64,000 nt of DNA from Endomicrobium sp. Its GTDB lineage: Bacteria > Elusimicrobiota > Endomicrobiia > Endomicrobiales > Endomicrobiaceae. Both the position numbers and the translations under genes were made by a program. Location: NCBI GenBank assembly GCA_031262585.1, contig JAISHK010000007.1, positions 1 to 64,000 of the forward strand. The letters run 5' to 3'. Every line of letters starts with the position of its first letter. Positions within the stretch are counted from its first letter, which is position 1. Positions 55,188 through 64,000 of this stretch are shown in pieces. The notes under the pieces are model-generated. The model searched no databases and was not told the origin of the DNA. It worked only from the letters and a program-made list of their open reading frames with translations.

Positions 55188-55828
55188 ATCCTGTAACGAA
55201 TATAAATAAGTTATTTTGGAGCGGTTTAAAGATAGGTCTTCTATTGCAGATTGGTGGTATAGGGCCGATTTGTATGATAGTTTTTCGGCTTTCTTTATCT
55301 TTGCCGGTGAGTAGGTTATTGATAGGCATTATTGGTATAACCCTTGCAGATTTTATATATGTCAGCTTTTCAGTGTTTTCAATATCTGCTATTATGAAAA
55401 AAATGCAACACTATCAACGTGTTTTTGATGTAATTGTGGGTTGTGTGTTAATAATTTTTGGAGTATTATTTATAACCACTGGGCATGTAATAAACTCAGA
55501 TTCCCTGCAAGGACATGATTTGTTTTTGGGGTTGTTTGGATTAACTATTGTAAATCCTATTACCATAATATTTATTATGGGTATTTTTTCTCTTGAATTA
55601 AGTAAAAGAAGTATGAGTTTAAGGGAGTCTAGTGTTTTTGCATTGGGTTTTTTATTAGCAACTCCTTTATTTATGATTTTTATTGTTTTTGTAGGTTGCT
55701 TTATTGGTAAAATTTTGCCAGTTTTAGTTGTTCATACCCTTAATTCTATAATGGGTTTTGTTTTAGTTTTTTTGGGATTGAAAAACATATTTTTAAAAAA
55801 TAAAAATTTAAACTTAATGAAAGGATAA
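55184..55828 (+). CDS. LysE-family amino-acid exporter-like membrane protein
   Basis: 214 residues with six predicted membrane segments. The early 'GLLLQIGGIGPICMIVFRLSL' (in parts 'IGGIGPICM') resembles the 'PGP' loop of LysE/RhtB exporters, and 'NPITIIFIMGIF' matches their 'NPK.ll.f' segment with the Lys replaced by Ile. The substrate is unknown. It is translationally coupled to pyrF (ATGA) and lies five bases before pyrE, an unusual place for a transporter. Confidence 0.75.
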   Translation: MNPVTNINKLFWSGLKIGLLLQIGGIGPICMIVFRLSLSLPVSRLLIGIIGITLADFIYVSFSVFSISAIMKKMQHYQRVFDVIVGCVLIIFGVLFITTGHVINSDSLQGHDLFLGLFGLTIVNPITIIFIMGIFSLELSKRSMSLRESSVFALGFLLATPLFMIFIVFVGCFIGKILPVLVVHTLNSIMGFVLVFLGLKNIFLKNKNLNLMKG

Positions 55829-55832
55829 ATAA

Positions 55833-56408
55833 ATGTGTCAAGAAGAGTTAAAGGAATTATTTAAAAAGAATAAAGCTCTTTTAAATGGACATTTTAAGCT
55901 TTCCAGTGGACTTCATTCAAATACATACTTTCAATCGGCTTTGATTTTACAACATCCTAAAGAATCTTCAAAGCTTGCTTTGAAACTCGCAGATAAAGTT
56001 AGAAAAGATGATATAGCTGTTGAAGTTGTTGTCTCACCTGCAATAGGTGGTATTATTATTGGACATGAAATAGGAAGAGTATTGAATGTGCGTGCAGTAT
56101 TTGCAGAAAGAGTTGATGGTGAGTTGTTATTACGTAGATCTTTTACAATTGACAAGCAAGAAAGAGTTTTAGTTGTGGAAGACGTTATAACAACTGGTCT
56201 TTCTACGCGTGAAGTTATAAATACTATTAAAAGTATAGGAGCTGAAGTTGTTGGTGTTGTTTCTCTTGTTGATAGAAGTGCTGGAAAAGTTGATTTTGGC
56301 GTTCCTAGATTTTCGCTTCTTAATTTTGAAGTAAAAAATTATAAAGAAGAAAATTGTCCTATGTGTAAAGCTGGAAATGCTATAGATAAACCTGGCAGTA
56401 GAAAATAA
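55833..56408 (+). CDS. pyrE: Orotate phosphoribosyltransferase
   Basis: Attaches ribose-5-phosphate from PRPP to orotate. The PRPP loop 'VLVVEDVITTGLS' is near 113-125, and 'SGLHSNTYFQSALI' near 25-38 binds orotate. The C-terminal 'ENCPMCKAG' occurs in the Thermus/clostridial-type PyrE. Length 191. AAAGGA precedes ATG 55833. Confidence 0.95.
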   Translation: MCQEELKELFKKNKALLNGHFKLSSGLHSNTYFQSALILQHPKESSKLALKLADKVRKDDIAVEVVVSPAIGGIIIGHEIGRVLNVRAVFAERVDGELLLRRSFTIDKQERVLVVEDVITTGLSTREVINTIKSIGAEVVGVVSLVDRSAGKVDFGVPRFSLLNFEVKNYKEENCPMCKAGNAIDKPGSRK

Positions 56409-56425
56409 CATAAGAGAGAATCTAA

Positions 56426-57721
56426 ATGGAGACAGAAGTTGTAAATGGTTTACTGACTTTAAAATTTAATATGATACAGACTGTTGCATTGGGTGTTATT
56501 ATGTATTACTTTGGAGTATTTTTTAGAAATAAAGTGCATTTGTTTGTAAAATTGTCAATCCCAGCTTCTGCTATAGGAGGACTAGCTACAGCTTTTTTTA
56601 TAGCTTTTTTACGATATAAAAATATAATTGGTGTACATTTTGACTTAACTTTGCAGAATATGTTAATGATTATGTTTTTTTGTACAGTTGGTATGAATGC
56701 TAGTTATAAATTGTTAATGAAAGGTGGACTGTTAATTATTGCTTTTTGGGTAATTTGTGCTAGTTTAGCTGCTTTGCAAAATATTGTCGGCTTTTTAGTT
56801 ACTAAGGTACTGGGAATGAATACTCTTTTGGGTATTATTAGTGGTTCTGTGTCTATGATGGGCGGATTGGGTACTGTTGGGACTTTTGGGAATTTTTTTG
56901 AAAACGCTTTTAAAGCTAATGGTGCTGTAGAAGCTGGTGTGACTTGTGCTACGTTGGGGATGGTAGCTGGATCTGCTCTTGGAGGTCCATTAGCTGAGTG
57001 GATTATAAGAAAACATAGGTTAACTACTCCGCATACTGAGCTTATTGGACAATCTAAGAGTAGTAAAAGTGATCAATCTTCCGATTACGAGGAAGTTGGT
57101 GCTTTTGTTCAGGAAGAGGGAATGCTTCTCGATCCTTTGGACGAAAAAGAGGATTTTGTTAATGGTCCACATTTAATGAAAAATCTTTCTTTGGTTTTGG
57201 TTGCTATGGGTTTTGGTTCCGTGATTAGTTATTATTTTAACAAAACGGGTATTTTATTGCCAGCATATCTTGTTACTATGTTAGTTGCTGTTTTTTTTCG
57301 CAATATAGGAGATTTTTCTAAATTGATTAAAATAGATACTAAAGCTATAGGTATGATATCAGACGTATCGCTTGCTATTTTTGTTACTATGGTTATAATG
57401 TCTTTAAACTTACCACAGTTACTAGAATTAGTATTTCCTATTTTAATAATAATGGTTATTCAGATTATTTTAGTTTTGATAATAGCTTACTTTGGGGTGT
57501 TTTATTTGCTTGGTAAAGATTATGAAGCAGTAGTTATGTCAGCTGGACTTGTCGGTTTTGGATTAGGTGCTACGCCCAATGCATTAGCAAATATGCAGAC
57601 ATTAATGTTAAAACATGGAAAGACTAGTAAAGCTTTTTTTGTAGTTTCAATAGTAGGTGCTTTTTTAATAGATTTTACTAATGCTATACTTATTATATTT
57701 TTTATAGGTATAGCTAAATAA
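56426..57721 (+). CDS. gltS: Sodium/glutamate symporter
   Basis: Imports glutamate with Na+. 431 residues with about ten membrane helices in two inverted halves. Each half carries a Gly/Asn/Ala-rich re-entrant region: 'SGSVSMMGGLGTVGTFG' near 145-161 and 'VGFGLGATPNALANMQ' near 377-392. A charged cytoplasmic loop of about 45 residues (205-248) joins them. It sits 17 bases after pyrE and 24 before purM, so it is expressed with nucleotide genes that consume glutamine. Glutamine synthetase is encoded at 17783. Confidence 0.92.
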   Translation: METEVVNGLLTLKFNMIQTVALGVIMYYFGVFFRNKVHLFVKLSIPASAIGGLATAFFIAFLRYKNIIGVHFDLTLQNMLMIMFFCTVGMNASYKLLMKGGLLIIAFWVICASLAALQNIVGFLVTKVLGMNTLLGIISGSVSMMGGLGTVGTFGNFFENAFKANGAVEAGVTCATLGMVAGSALGGPLAEWIIRKHRLTTPHTELIGQSKSSKSDQSSDYEEVGAFVQEEGMLLDPLDEKEDFVNGPHLMKNLSLVLVAMGFGSVISYYFNKTGILLPAYLVTMLVAVFFRNIGDFSKLIKIDTKAIGMISDVSLAIFVTMVIMSLNLPQLLELVFPILIIMVIQIILVLIIAYFGVFYLLGKDYEAVVMSAGLVGFGLGATPNALANMQTLMLKHGKTSKAFFVVSIVGAFLIDFTNAILIIFFIGIAK

Positions 57722-57745
57722 TTATTTGATTAAGGAGACAAATAA

Positions 57746-58708
57746 GTGTCTGTTGCATATAAACAAGCTGGTGTGAATGTTGATGTGGGCAATGAACTTG
57801 TAAAAAGATTAAAAAGAAAGTTTTCTAAAATAGGTGGTTTTGGCGGGCTGTTTCCATTAGTTGGAACGAAATATGATCTTGTCAGTTCTACAGACGGAGT
57901 AGGGACGAAGCTTAAGATTGCTTTTCTTACTAATAAACATGATAGTGTTGGAATAGATCTTGTAGCTATGAATGTAAATGATTTAGTATGTACGGGTGCG
58001 AGACCTTTGTTTTTTTTAGATTATTTTGCTTGTGGACAACTTAATATAGGGCAAGCGGAGAGTGTTATTAAGGGAATAGCTGAAGGTTGTAAATTATCTG
58101 GAGTCCAACTTATTGGTGGTGAAACTGCCGAGATGCCTGGATTTTATAAAGACAATGAATATGATTTAGCTGGTTTTTCTGTAGGAATAATTGAAAGAGG
58201 TAAAGAAATTAACGGCAATAAAATAAAGCATGGGGATGTTGTGATAGGATTGCCTTCAAGTGGTCCGCATTCAAATGGTTATTCCCTTATAAGAAAAGTG
58301 TTTTTAGATAGTGAATTAAAAAAATATTCAAAACAATTGCTTATACCTACAAAAATTTATGTTGAGGAAGTATTGTCAGTCATTGAGAAATTTAATTTTA
58401 AAAAACAAAATATAGTAGGGATTGTTCATATAACTGGGGGAAGTTTTTATGATAAGATAGCAAGAATTTTACCTAATAACACAAGAGTTATTATTGAAAA
58501 GAATTCGTGGGAAGTGCCTAAAATATTTAAACTTATTCAAAAGAAAGGAAATGTTTTGCTAAAGGATATGTATAGAATATTTAATATGGGAATAGGTATG
58601 ATTTTAATTGTTTGTCCAGATGTTGCTATGAGAGTAAAGGAATTGTTTAAAGATGCAAAGATAATAGGATATGTTGAAAAAGGTAAAACTGGTGTTGAAC
58701 TTATATGA
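57746..58708 (+). CDS. purM: Phosphoribosylformylglycinamidine cyclo-ligase
   Basis: Makes AIR, the branch point to purines (PurE) and thiamine (ThiC). 'STDGVGTKLKIA' near 51-62, 'GGETAEMPGFY' near 130-140, 'GLPSSGPHSNGYSL' near 169-182 and 'HITGGSFYDKI' near 230-240 are the conserved blocks. Length 320. Start GTG 57746 follows AAGGAGA. purN overlaps the end by four bases. Confidence 0.96.
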   Translation: MSVAYKQAGVNVDVGNELVKRLKRKFSKIGGFGGLFPLVGTKYDLVSSTDGVGTKLKIAFLTNKHDSVGIDLVAMNVNDLVCTGARPLFFLDYFACGQLNIGQAESVIKGIAEGCKLSGVQLIGGETAEMPGFYKDNEYDLAGFSVGIIERGKEINGNKIKHGDVVIGLPSSGPHSNGYSLIRKVFLDSELKKYSKQLLIPTKIYVEEVLSVIEKFNFKKQNIVGIVHITGGSFYDKIARILPNNTRVIIEKNSWEVPKIFKLIQKKGNVLLKDMYRIFNMGIGMILIVCPDVAMRVKELFKDAKIIGYVEKGKTGVELI

Positions 58709-59298
58709 TGTGTCTTGCAGTTTTAGTTTCAGGCAGTGGTTCAAATATGCAAAGTATTGTAGATTCTACCAAAGTCGGTATATTAAGAGGAGTAGCTAAA
58801 GTTGTTTTAGTTATTTCTAATAATCCTGATGCTTACGCTCTTGAAAGAGCCAAAAATGAAAATATAAAAGTAATTTGTTTTAAAAGAGAAAAATATGATG
58901 ATGAAGAATCTTTTAATGATGTAATATTAACAGAATTGCAAATTGCAAAGGTTGATATTATTTGTCTTGCGGGTTATACGCGAATGTTAGGACAGAAAAT
59001 AATAAAAACATATCCTAGAAGAATTCTTAATATACATCCATCTCTTTTGCCTAAATTTGGTGGTAAGGGAATGTATGGACATTATGTTCATGAAGCTGTT
59101 GTAGAAGCTAAGGAAACCAAATCTGGAGCTACTGTGCATTTTGTTGAGGAAGAGTATGATACTGGAAAAAGCATTATACAACGGGAAATTAAGATTTGTA
59201 ACGCTGATACATCACAAGATGTTGCTCAAAAAGTTTTAAGTATCGAGCATCAGATATATCCAGAAGCGATAAAAAAAGTAATAGAAGAACATAGTTAA
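58705..59298 (+). CDS. purN: Phosphoribosylglycinamide formyltransferase
   Basis: Transfers the formyl group of 10-formyl-THF (from FolD) to GAR. 'VSGSGSNMQ' near 8-16, catalytic 'NIHPSLLPKFGGKGMYG' near 109-125 (Asn-x-His) and 'GATVHFVEEEYDTGKSI' near 140-156 with the catalytic Asp. Length 197. It starts at ATGATG 58705 overlapping the purM stop; either ATG is possible. Confidence 0.96.
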   Translation: MMCLAVLVSGSGSNMQSIVDSTKVGILRGVAKVVLVISNNPDAYALERAKNENIKVICFKREKYDDEESFNDVILTELQIAKVDIICLAGYTRMLGQKIIKTYPRRILNIHPSLLPKFGGKGMYGHYVHEAVVEAKETKSGATVHFVEEEYDTGKSIIQREIKICNADTSQDVAQKVLSIEHQIYPEAIKKVIEEHS

Positions 59299-59319
59299 TA
59301 TTTTAAAGAGGTGTTAATA

Positions 59320-60612
59320 ATGATTCCGCGTTATACAAAACCTGAAATGGCTATAATTTGGTCGGATGAGAATAGGTTTCAAAAAATGCTTGAGGTAGAA
59401 ATTTTTGCTGCTGAAGCTATGTCTAAATTAGGAATTGTTCCCAGTAGAGCCATTAAAATAATAAAAGAGAAAGCGAAAATTAATGTTAAAAGGATAAATG
59501 AATTAGAGCTTACAATAAAACATGATGTAATATCTTTTTTAACAGCGGTCGTTGAAACTATAGGATGTGAAGGAAGGTTTTTACATTTAGGGTTGACTTC
59601 TTCTGACATTTTAGACACTGCTACTGGTGCTCAGCTAAGGCAATCTATGAAATTACTTATAGATGAAACAAAAAAACTATCTATTGTAACGGCTAAGCTT
59701 GCTAAAAAGTATAAAATGACTCCTATTATTGGAAGGACACATGGCATTCATGCAGAACCGATGACGTTTGGGTTAAAAGTTGCATCTTGGTATTGTGAGA
59801 TTATGAGGTCATTAGATAGACTTAAATATGCTTTAGAAACTGTAAGTTATGGGAAAGTCTCTGGTGCTGTAGGTTCTATGGCACATTTAGATCCTAGTGT
59901 TGAAAAATATGTTTGTCAAAAAATGGGGCTGAAACCGGAACCTGTTTCAACACAAGTTATCCCGCGTGATAGGCACTCAGTTTATATTTCTAGCCTTGCG
60001 CTTGTAGGATCTACTCTTGAAAGAATTGCTACTGAGATAAGACATCTGCAAAGAACTGAAGTTGCAGAATCTGAAGAACCTTTTACAAAAGGACAAAAAG
60101 GTTCTTCGGCGATGCCTCATAAAAGGAATCCCATAATTTCTGAAAATATATGTGGTCTTGCACGATTGCTAAGAGGATATGCTCAAACAGCTATGGAGAA
60201 TATTTCTCTTTGGCATGAGCGCGATATAAGTCATTCATCAACAGAAAGAATTATGTTCCCAGATGCTTCAATAATTTTACATTATATGCTTGTAAGGATG
60301 AAAAATTTGTTAACTGGTCTTAATGTTTATCCTAATAATATGTTAATAAATTTAGATAAGACTAAAGATGTTGTTTTTTCAGGTACTGTGTTACTTTCTC
60401 TCATTGATAAAGGAATATCCAGAGAAACAGCTTATGCTATAGTTCAAACTGCTGCTTTTAATGCTAGAGATAATAAAATATCTTTTGAAGAATCGTGTCT
60501 AAAGAACTTAGAAATACAAAAATATTTAACTGCGGAAGAAATAAAAAAAAAATGTGATATCAGAATTCATTTTAAAAATATAGATTATATATTTAAGCGG
60601 ACATTTAAATAA
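59320..60612 (+). CDS. purB: Adenylosuccinate lyase
   Basis: Acts twice in purine synthesis (SAICAR to AICAR, adenylosuccinate to AMP). 'TSSDILDTA' near 90, 'GRTHGIHAEPMTFG' near 142-155, and the fumarase/lyase signature 'GSSAMPHKRNPI' near 261-272 with the catalytic Ser. I place the start at ATG 59320, eight bases after AAAGAGG; the GTG at 59311 in frame overlaps that site. Length 430. It is the last gene of the cluster. Confidence 0.96.
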   Translation: MIPRYTKPEMAIIWSDENRFQKMLEVEIFAAEAMSKLGIVPSRAIKIIKEKAKINVKRINELELTIKHDVISFLTAVVETIGCEGRFLHLGLTSSDILDTATGAQLRQSMKLLIDETKKLSIVTAKLAKKYKMTPIIGRTHGIHAEPMTFGLKVASWYCEIMRSLDRLKYALETVSYGKVSGAVGSMAHLDPSVEKYVCQKMGLKPEPVSTQVIPRDRHSVYISSLALVGSTLERIATEIRHLQRTEVAESEEPFTKGQKGSSAMPHKRNPIISENICGLARLLRGYAQTAMENISLWHERDISHSSTERIMFPDASIILHYMLVRMKNLLTGLNVYPNNMLINLDKTKDVVFSGTVLLSLIDKGISRETAYAIVQTAAFNARDNKISFEESCLKNLEIQKYLTAEEIKKKCDIRIHFKNIDYIFKRTFK

Positions 60613-63600
60613 ATTGATTAAATTGGTTTAAAAAATCGAAAACAATTATAAGAAAAAATGTTGTGAATACATATAAAGAATTAGTAATAGAACAAAATAT
60701 AGAGTAATATAGGCGTTGAGTAAAATTTATTATCAAATTGATGATTTTAGTAATAAAACAATTGTATTTTTTAATTCTTAAAATGTATTTACAAAGTTAA
60801 ATTTAAAATGTTAAAATTTTATTTGTATTTTTCAGTAACGCGAAAAGTCTGGTAATTATTTTAAAATATAACAATGCAATATTTAAAGTAAAAACATGTG
60901 TTTTAAAATATTAAATATTAAAAAATTTTAAAGATTAAAATTTAAAAAGAGTATTTAAAAATGTTTATTGTCAATTATTTTTTTTGTGTTATGAGTGTTA
61001 AAATATATAATTAATATAAATCTTTAGAGTGATTATTTAGTTTCCTGTAATATAAAGATTTGCTGGAGATGATGAAAAGCATTTTAAATTTTTTGTTATT
61101 TATAACGGTTCATTTCATGCAAAAAAGAATTCAATTTTAAAAATTTATATACATTTTGCATTTATTATTTATGAGAGTTGTAATCATCAAGAATAGAAAT
61201 AGGAATTTTTTGGTGATTGGGGTTCTGGTGTATTTTCTGTTTTATGCAGTTGTTTTAGAAGTAAAAAAGAATAAACAAGAAAACAACAAATATCGTAATT
61301 AAAATCCAGTTTTTAGCTATTGCTGGAAAATGTAGTGGTGGTAAAAGATTGTATCTAAAAACAATATGGACACATTAAAGAGTTTGTAAATTTGATGCAG
61401 GAAAATGAAAATATTTGATTGGCAAAGAGTCTAAAACACATTTTTAATGGTAATTAAAATATAAGATATGTGTTTTGAGGATTTTTGTTTTAACTTTTAA
61501 AAAATTTATGAGAATATTATAGTTAGTTAAATGTATTTTCAGAAAGACTAAATGAAGAATATTTTAACTTTTGTTATATTGTTAAGTCGTATAAAAAATT
61601 AGCCTTTGTTATTGTGTATGATATGGATGAGCATTAAGTTTCATAACTTTTTTGTGCACTTGCAAATGTTAAAAGTTAAAAGATAGATTTTATTTTAAGG
61701 TTTATCGTGAAAGTGTATCTGTAATTTCAGATTTTCTGGAACTGTTGTTCAGAATTTGCGCTATTCTTTAGAGTTAAATTTTCTATAAATTCAATTATAG
61801 TATTTGAGAATGAGCAATTAGTAGCGAATGTAGATAGGATTGTGATATTTGAATATAAAAAATATATGTTTTAGATTTGCAAATATATTAATTTGGGGAA
61901 AAGTTTAAAAAGAATGTTGCCATTTCCAGATAAGCTCTTAAATCTATTAGCAGTTTCTGAATTTAAAATTATATCTGACAATTCTGAATTTGTGGCCAGT
62001 CGGAAAAATGTGAAAAATTATATCTTAATGAGAGAAACAAAAATAGAGGATATATTTTTAATAAATTAAGGTAGACATTATATATTTGAATATTGTTTAT
62101 TCAAAAAGTAGAAGGTGATATCAAAATTTAAAAGAGTGATGCAATTGATAGTTATTTCAAAAGAGATAAAAATTAGGTTGTTAAAATTGGCCAAATTGTA
62201 TAATGAATATAATCTTAAATGGTTCTTAGTATTTTATATAAATTTAATGACAATTATAATATTTGGTAAAATTTTTTTTAGAAGTAATGGAAGTTATATC
62301 AATTTTTAGTAATTATTTAAGATAGATTTAGATAATTAAGAAAAGCAACTAAATATAGAAATGTACAAGAAATGCTACGTGATGTTTTTTGTAAATATTA
62401 ATATGTAAGCTGAAATTAAATATTGATTAAAAATAATTCAAAATTTAGTGTTACGTTCTTTTTAAGAAGTACGAAAAGAATTATTAACTTCTTAACAACA
62501 TTAAGTGGAATTAATAGAGAAATTGTATCTTCTCAAAATATGTTAAGATTTTACTTAAAATGAATAAGTATAGTGAAAAGTTTTTTCTAATAAATATAAT
62601 CTTAAATTTACCTTAATTTTTAACTTATCCAATGGTGGTATGTAAAAATGAAATTTAAAAGAGAAAAGTTGAATGTTGTCAAAATGCATTGAACTAATTG
62701 TAAAAATATTGAAAAATTCTTTTTTATAAGATCTTTGTCTTTGGAAATTATGTTATTTTTGAAAGTAGTTAATTATACTATTTTAAAAGTTAAGATGTTA
62801 TAGTAATCTCAAAAATATTTTATTTTTATTAACTTTAGTTATCTCATTTTTAGTTAATACAATAAGAGAGTGTGGTGAAACTTAAATGCGATAAAGAAAG
62901 ATATTTTTAAAAGAATAATGTAAATAATGAACTTATTGTGTTTAAAAGACGTATTTAAAAATGATACTAAATTTGTGTTTAGTAATATTTGAGAAAAAGG
63001 AGGTTAGAATAATAACCGAATGAGTAGGAAAAGATTTGAAAAAACAGCAGATAATTGGATAGTTTATAGTATCTTCATGCAAATATAGGTTAATAATAAA
63101 AGTTTTACTAGTTTGGTGAATGATATAAAGTATATAGAGATAAATTAAAAGATTAAAAATGAAAAATTGTGATAAGAAAAAAGTCTGTAAAAAATACCAT
63201 TAAAAGTTTTATATTTTGTAAGATAATTCACAAAAAATCACAAGCAAATATTTGAGGGATGTGTGTATAAGAAGTTAAAAATAGAAATAAATGGAAAAAA
63301 GAGAGTTTGGTTAAAGAGCAAAAATAAAAAGAATAGCAAGTGTTTTGATATGAGTGTGTAATGAGTAAAGAAGAAGTATTAGAAGGTGGGAACGAAGTGA
63401 GTTTGGATTTAGAAAAATGATAATAGAAGATAATTGTGATAATGGACTAAGAGTAAAAGAAGGAGATTAAAGAGATGAAAAGAAATAAGAATAAGAAGAG
63501 GATATGAGTAACAGATAATAGTTTATCTAAGTTAGAAAAAATGTCGGCAATAATAAAATATAAAGGAAATGTTTGCCTAATTACAGTATCAAACGTTGAA

Positions 63601-64000
63601 AATGCTATAACTGTGTAGTTCTAGTGTGTCATAAAGCTGCAGAATTTGAAGTTTTAAAGCAGATTAGTGGTAGGAAGAATTATGAATCTAAAAAAACGTA
63701 AATACTAGTCAGATTGAATTATTAATGAAGTCGTAAGAAAATACATTTTAAATAAAAAATTAGACAATTATGTACCTTTTTGACTGGTGTTATTATATAA
63801 AATATTAATGTTTATAGAAATGTTGGCAAAATATTATATATCTAAAAATAAGATATTAGAAAAATTTAAACAAAATAAGAGAATAAACAGTTACAGAAAA
63901 AGATAAATGGAAATTATGTTTGTAGTTTGATAGTGTAAAATCATAATATTAAGTTTAATATTACACAGTGTGTTGTTATATCTTTTTTTTAGGCTTATTA
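60613..64000. other. Decayed DNA at the right end
   Basis: 3.4 kb without an intact gene. One stretch (about 61080-61900) may be a dead ABC transporter, listed separately. A 64-codon open frame at 62115-62309 and protein-like stretches around 61920-62070 and 63540-63610 could not be assigned. The last 900 bases are purine-rich on the + strand. Confidence 0.45.
61080..61900 (+). pseudogene. Possible decayed ABC transporter
   Basis: A hydrophobic stretch (61170-61300, 'FLVIGVLVYFLFYAVVLEV') is followed by 'LAIAGKCSGGKRLYLKTI', reminiscent of Walker A (GxSGxGKSTLLK). Further on 'VANVDRIVIFEYKKY' resembles the 'VxNADRIIVLExGKI' after the H-loop. The order fits an MsbA-like exporter, but no signature (LSGGQ) or Walker B is visible, so this is a weak call. 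Confidence 0.25.

Overview
The window reads as a circular bacterial chromosome undergoing heavy genome reduction. It is very AT-rich. I count 34 intact protein genes covering about 59% of the bases. The rest is long gene-free stretches, several of which still contain recognisable wrecks of genes with stops and frameshifts. No tRNA, rRNA, CRISPR array or insertion sequence was found. Gene content (type III glutamine synthetase, NSS-type Na+ symporter, short-form ThiC, DUF116, DUF4416, a stand-alone ThiD2) and the style of decay (dead lipopolysaccharide, chromosome-partition and replication-loader genes, intact amino-acid, purine and pyrimidine pathways) resemble an intracellular Elusimicrobia symbiont such as the termite-gut 'Candidatus Endomicrobium'. 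That name is an inference from memory and was not checked by any search.

Layout. 1-2400: an intact, compositionally distinct lipoprotein/transmembrane protein, followed by a dciA (DUF721) remnant. 2400-5790: gene-poor DNA with few G on the + strand, ending in a probable replication origin (four DnaA-box-like sites, AT-rich tract, abrupt GC-skew switch) directly upstream of gyrB. 5793-14345: gyrB, gyrA and rseP separated by decayed DNA. 16278-19888: an NSS transporter and glnA (type III). 19925-26004: a minus-strand block with mnmE, a small membrane protein, an FmdB-like zinc ribbon, a DEAD-box helicase and DUF116, followed downstream by dead parA and parB. 26490-28745: a dead sugar/O-antigen cluster (family-2 glycosyltransferase, rmlA, rmlB). 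30435-36935: dnaE, serS, folD. 38241-44419: a TPR protein, a dead hldE-type nucleotidyltransferase, thiD2, a dead AlbA_2/Schlafen-type gene, thiC, an exported protein, DUF4416 and a membrane metallophosphoesterase. 46552-60612: a nucleotide-synthesis cluster (purD purE pyrR, pyrB pyrC pyrK, pyrD pyrF, a LysE-type exporter, pyrE, gltS, purM purN purB). 60613-64000: decayed DNA.

How the genes work together. The right replichore carries most genes on the leading strand. The pyr and pur genes supply most of the UMP route (pyrB, C, D/K, E, F) and several IMP/AMP steps. GltS and glutamine synthetase supply glutamate and glutamine, the nitrogen donors of those pathways. ThiC makes HMP-P and ThiD2 phosphorylates it to HMP-PP for thiamine. 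Loss of rmlA/rmlB, hldE and the glycosyltransferase points to a simplified or absent LPS. Loss of parA/parB and dciA next to the origin points to altered control of chromosome partition and helicase loading. The most unusual intact gene is the first one: a lipoprotein-like N-terminus, two tandem extracytoplasmic domains with identical Cys spacing, Pro/Thr stalks, a membrane helix and a duplicated helical domain.
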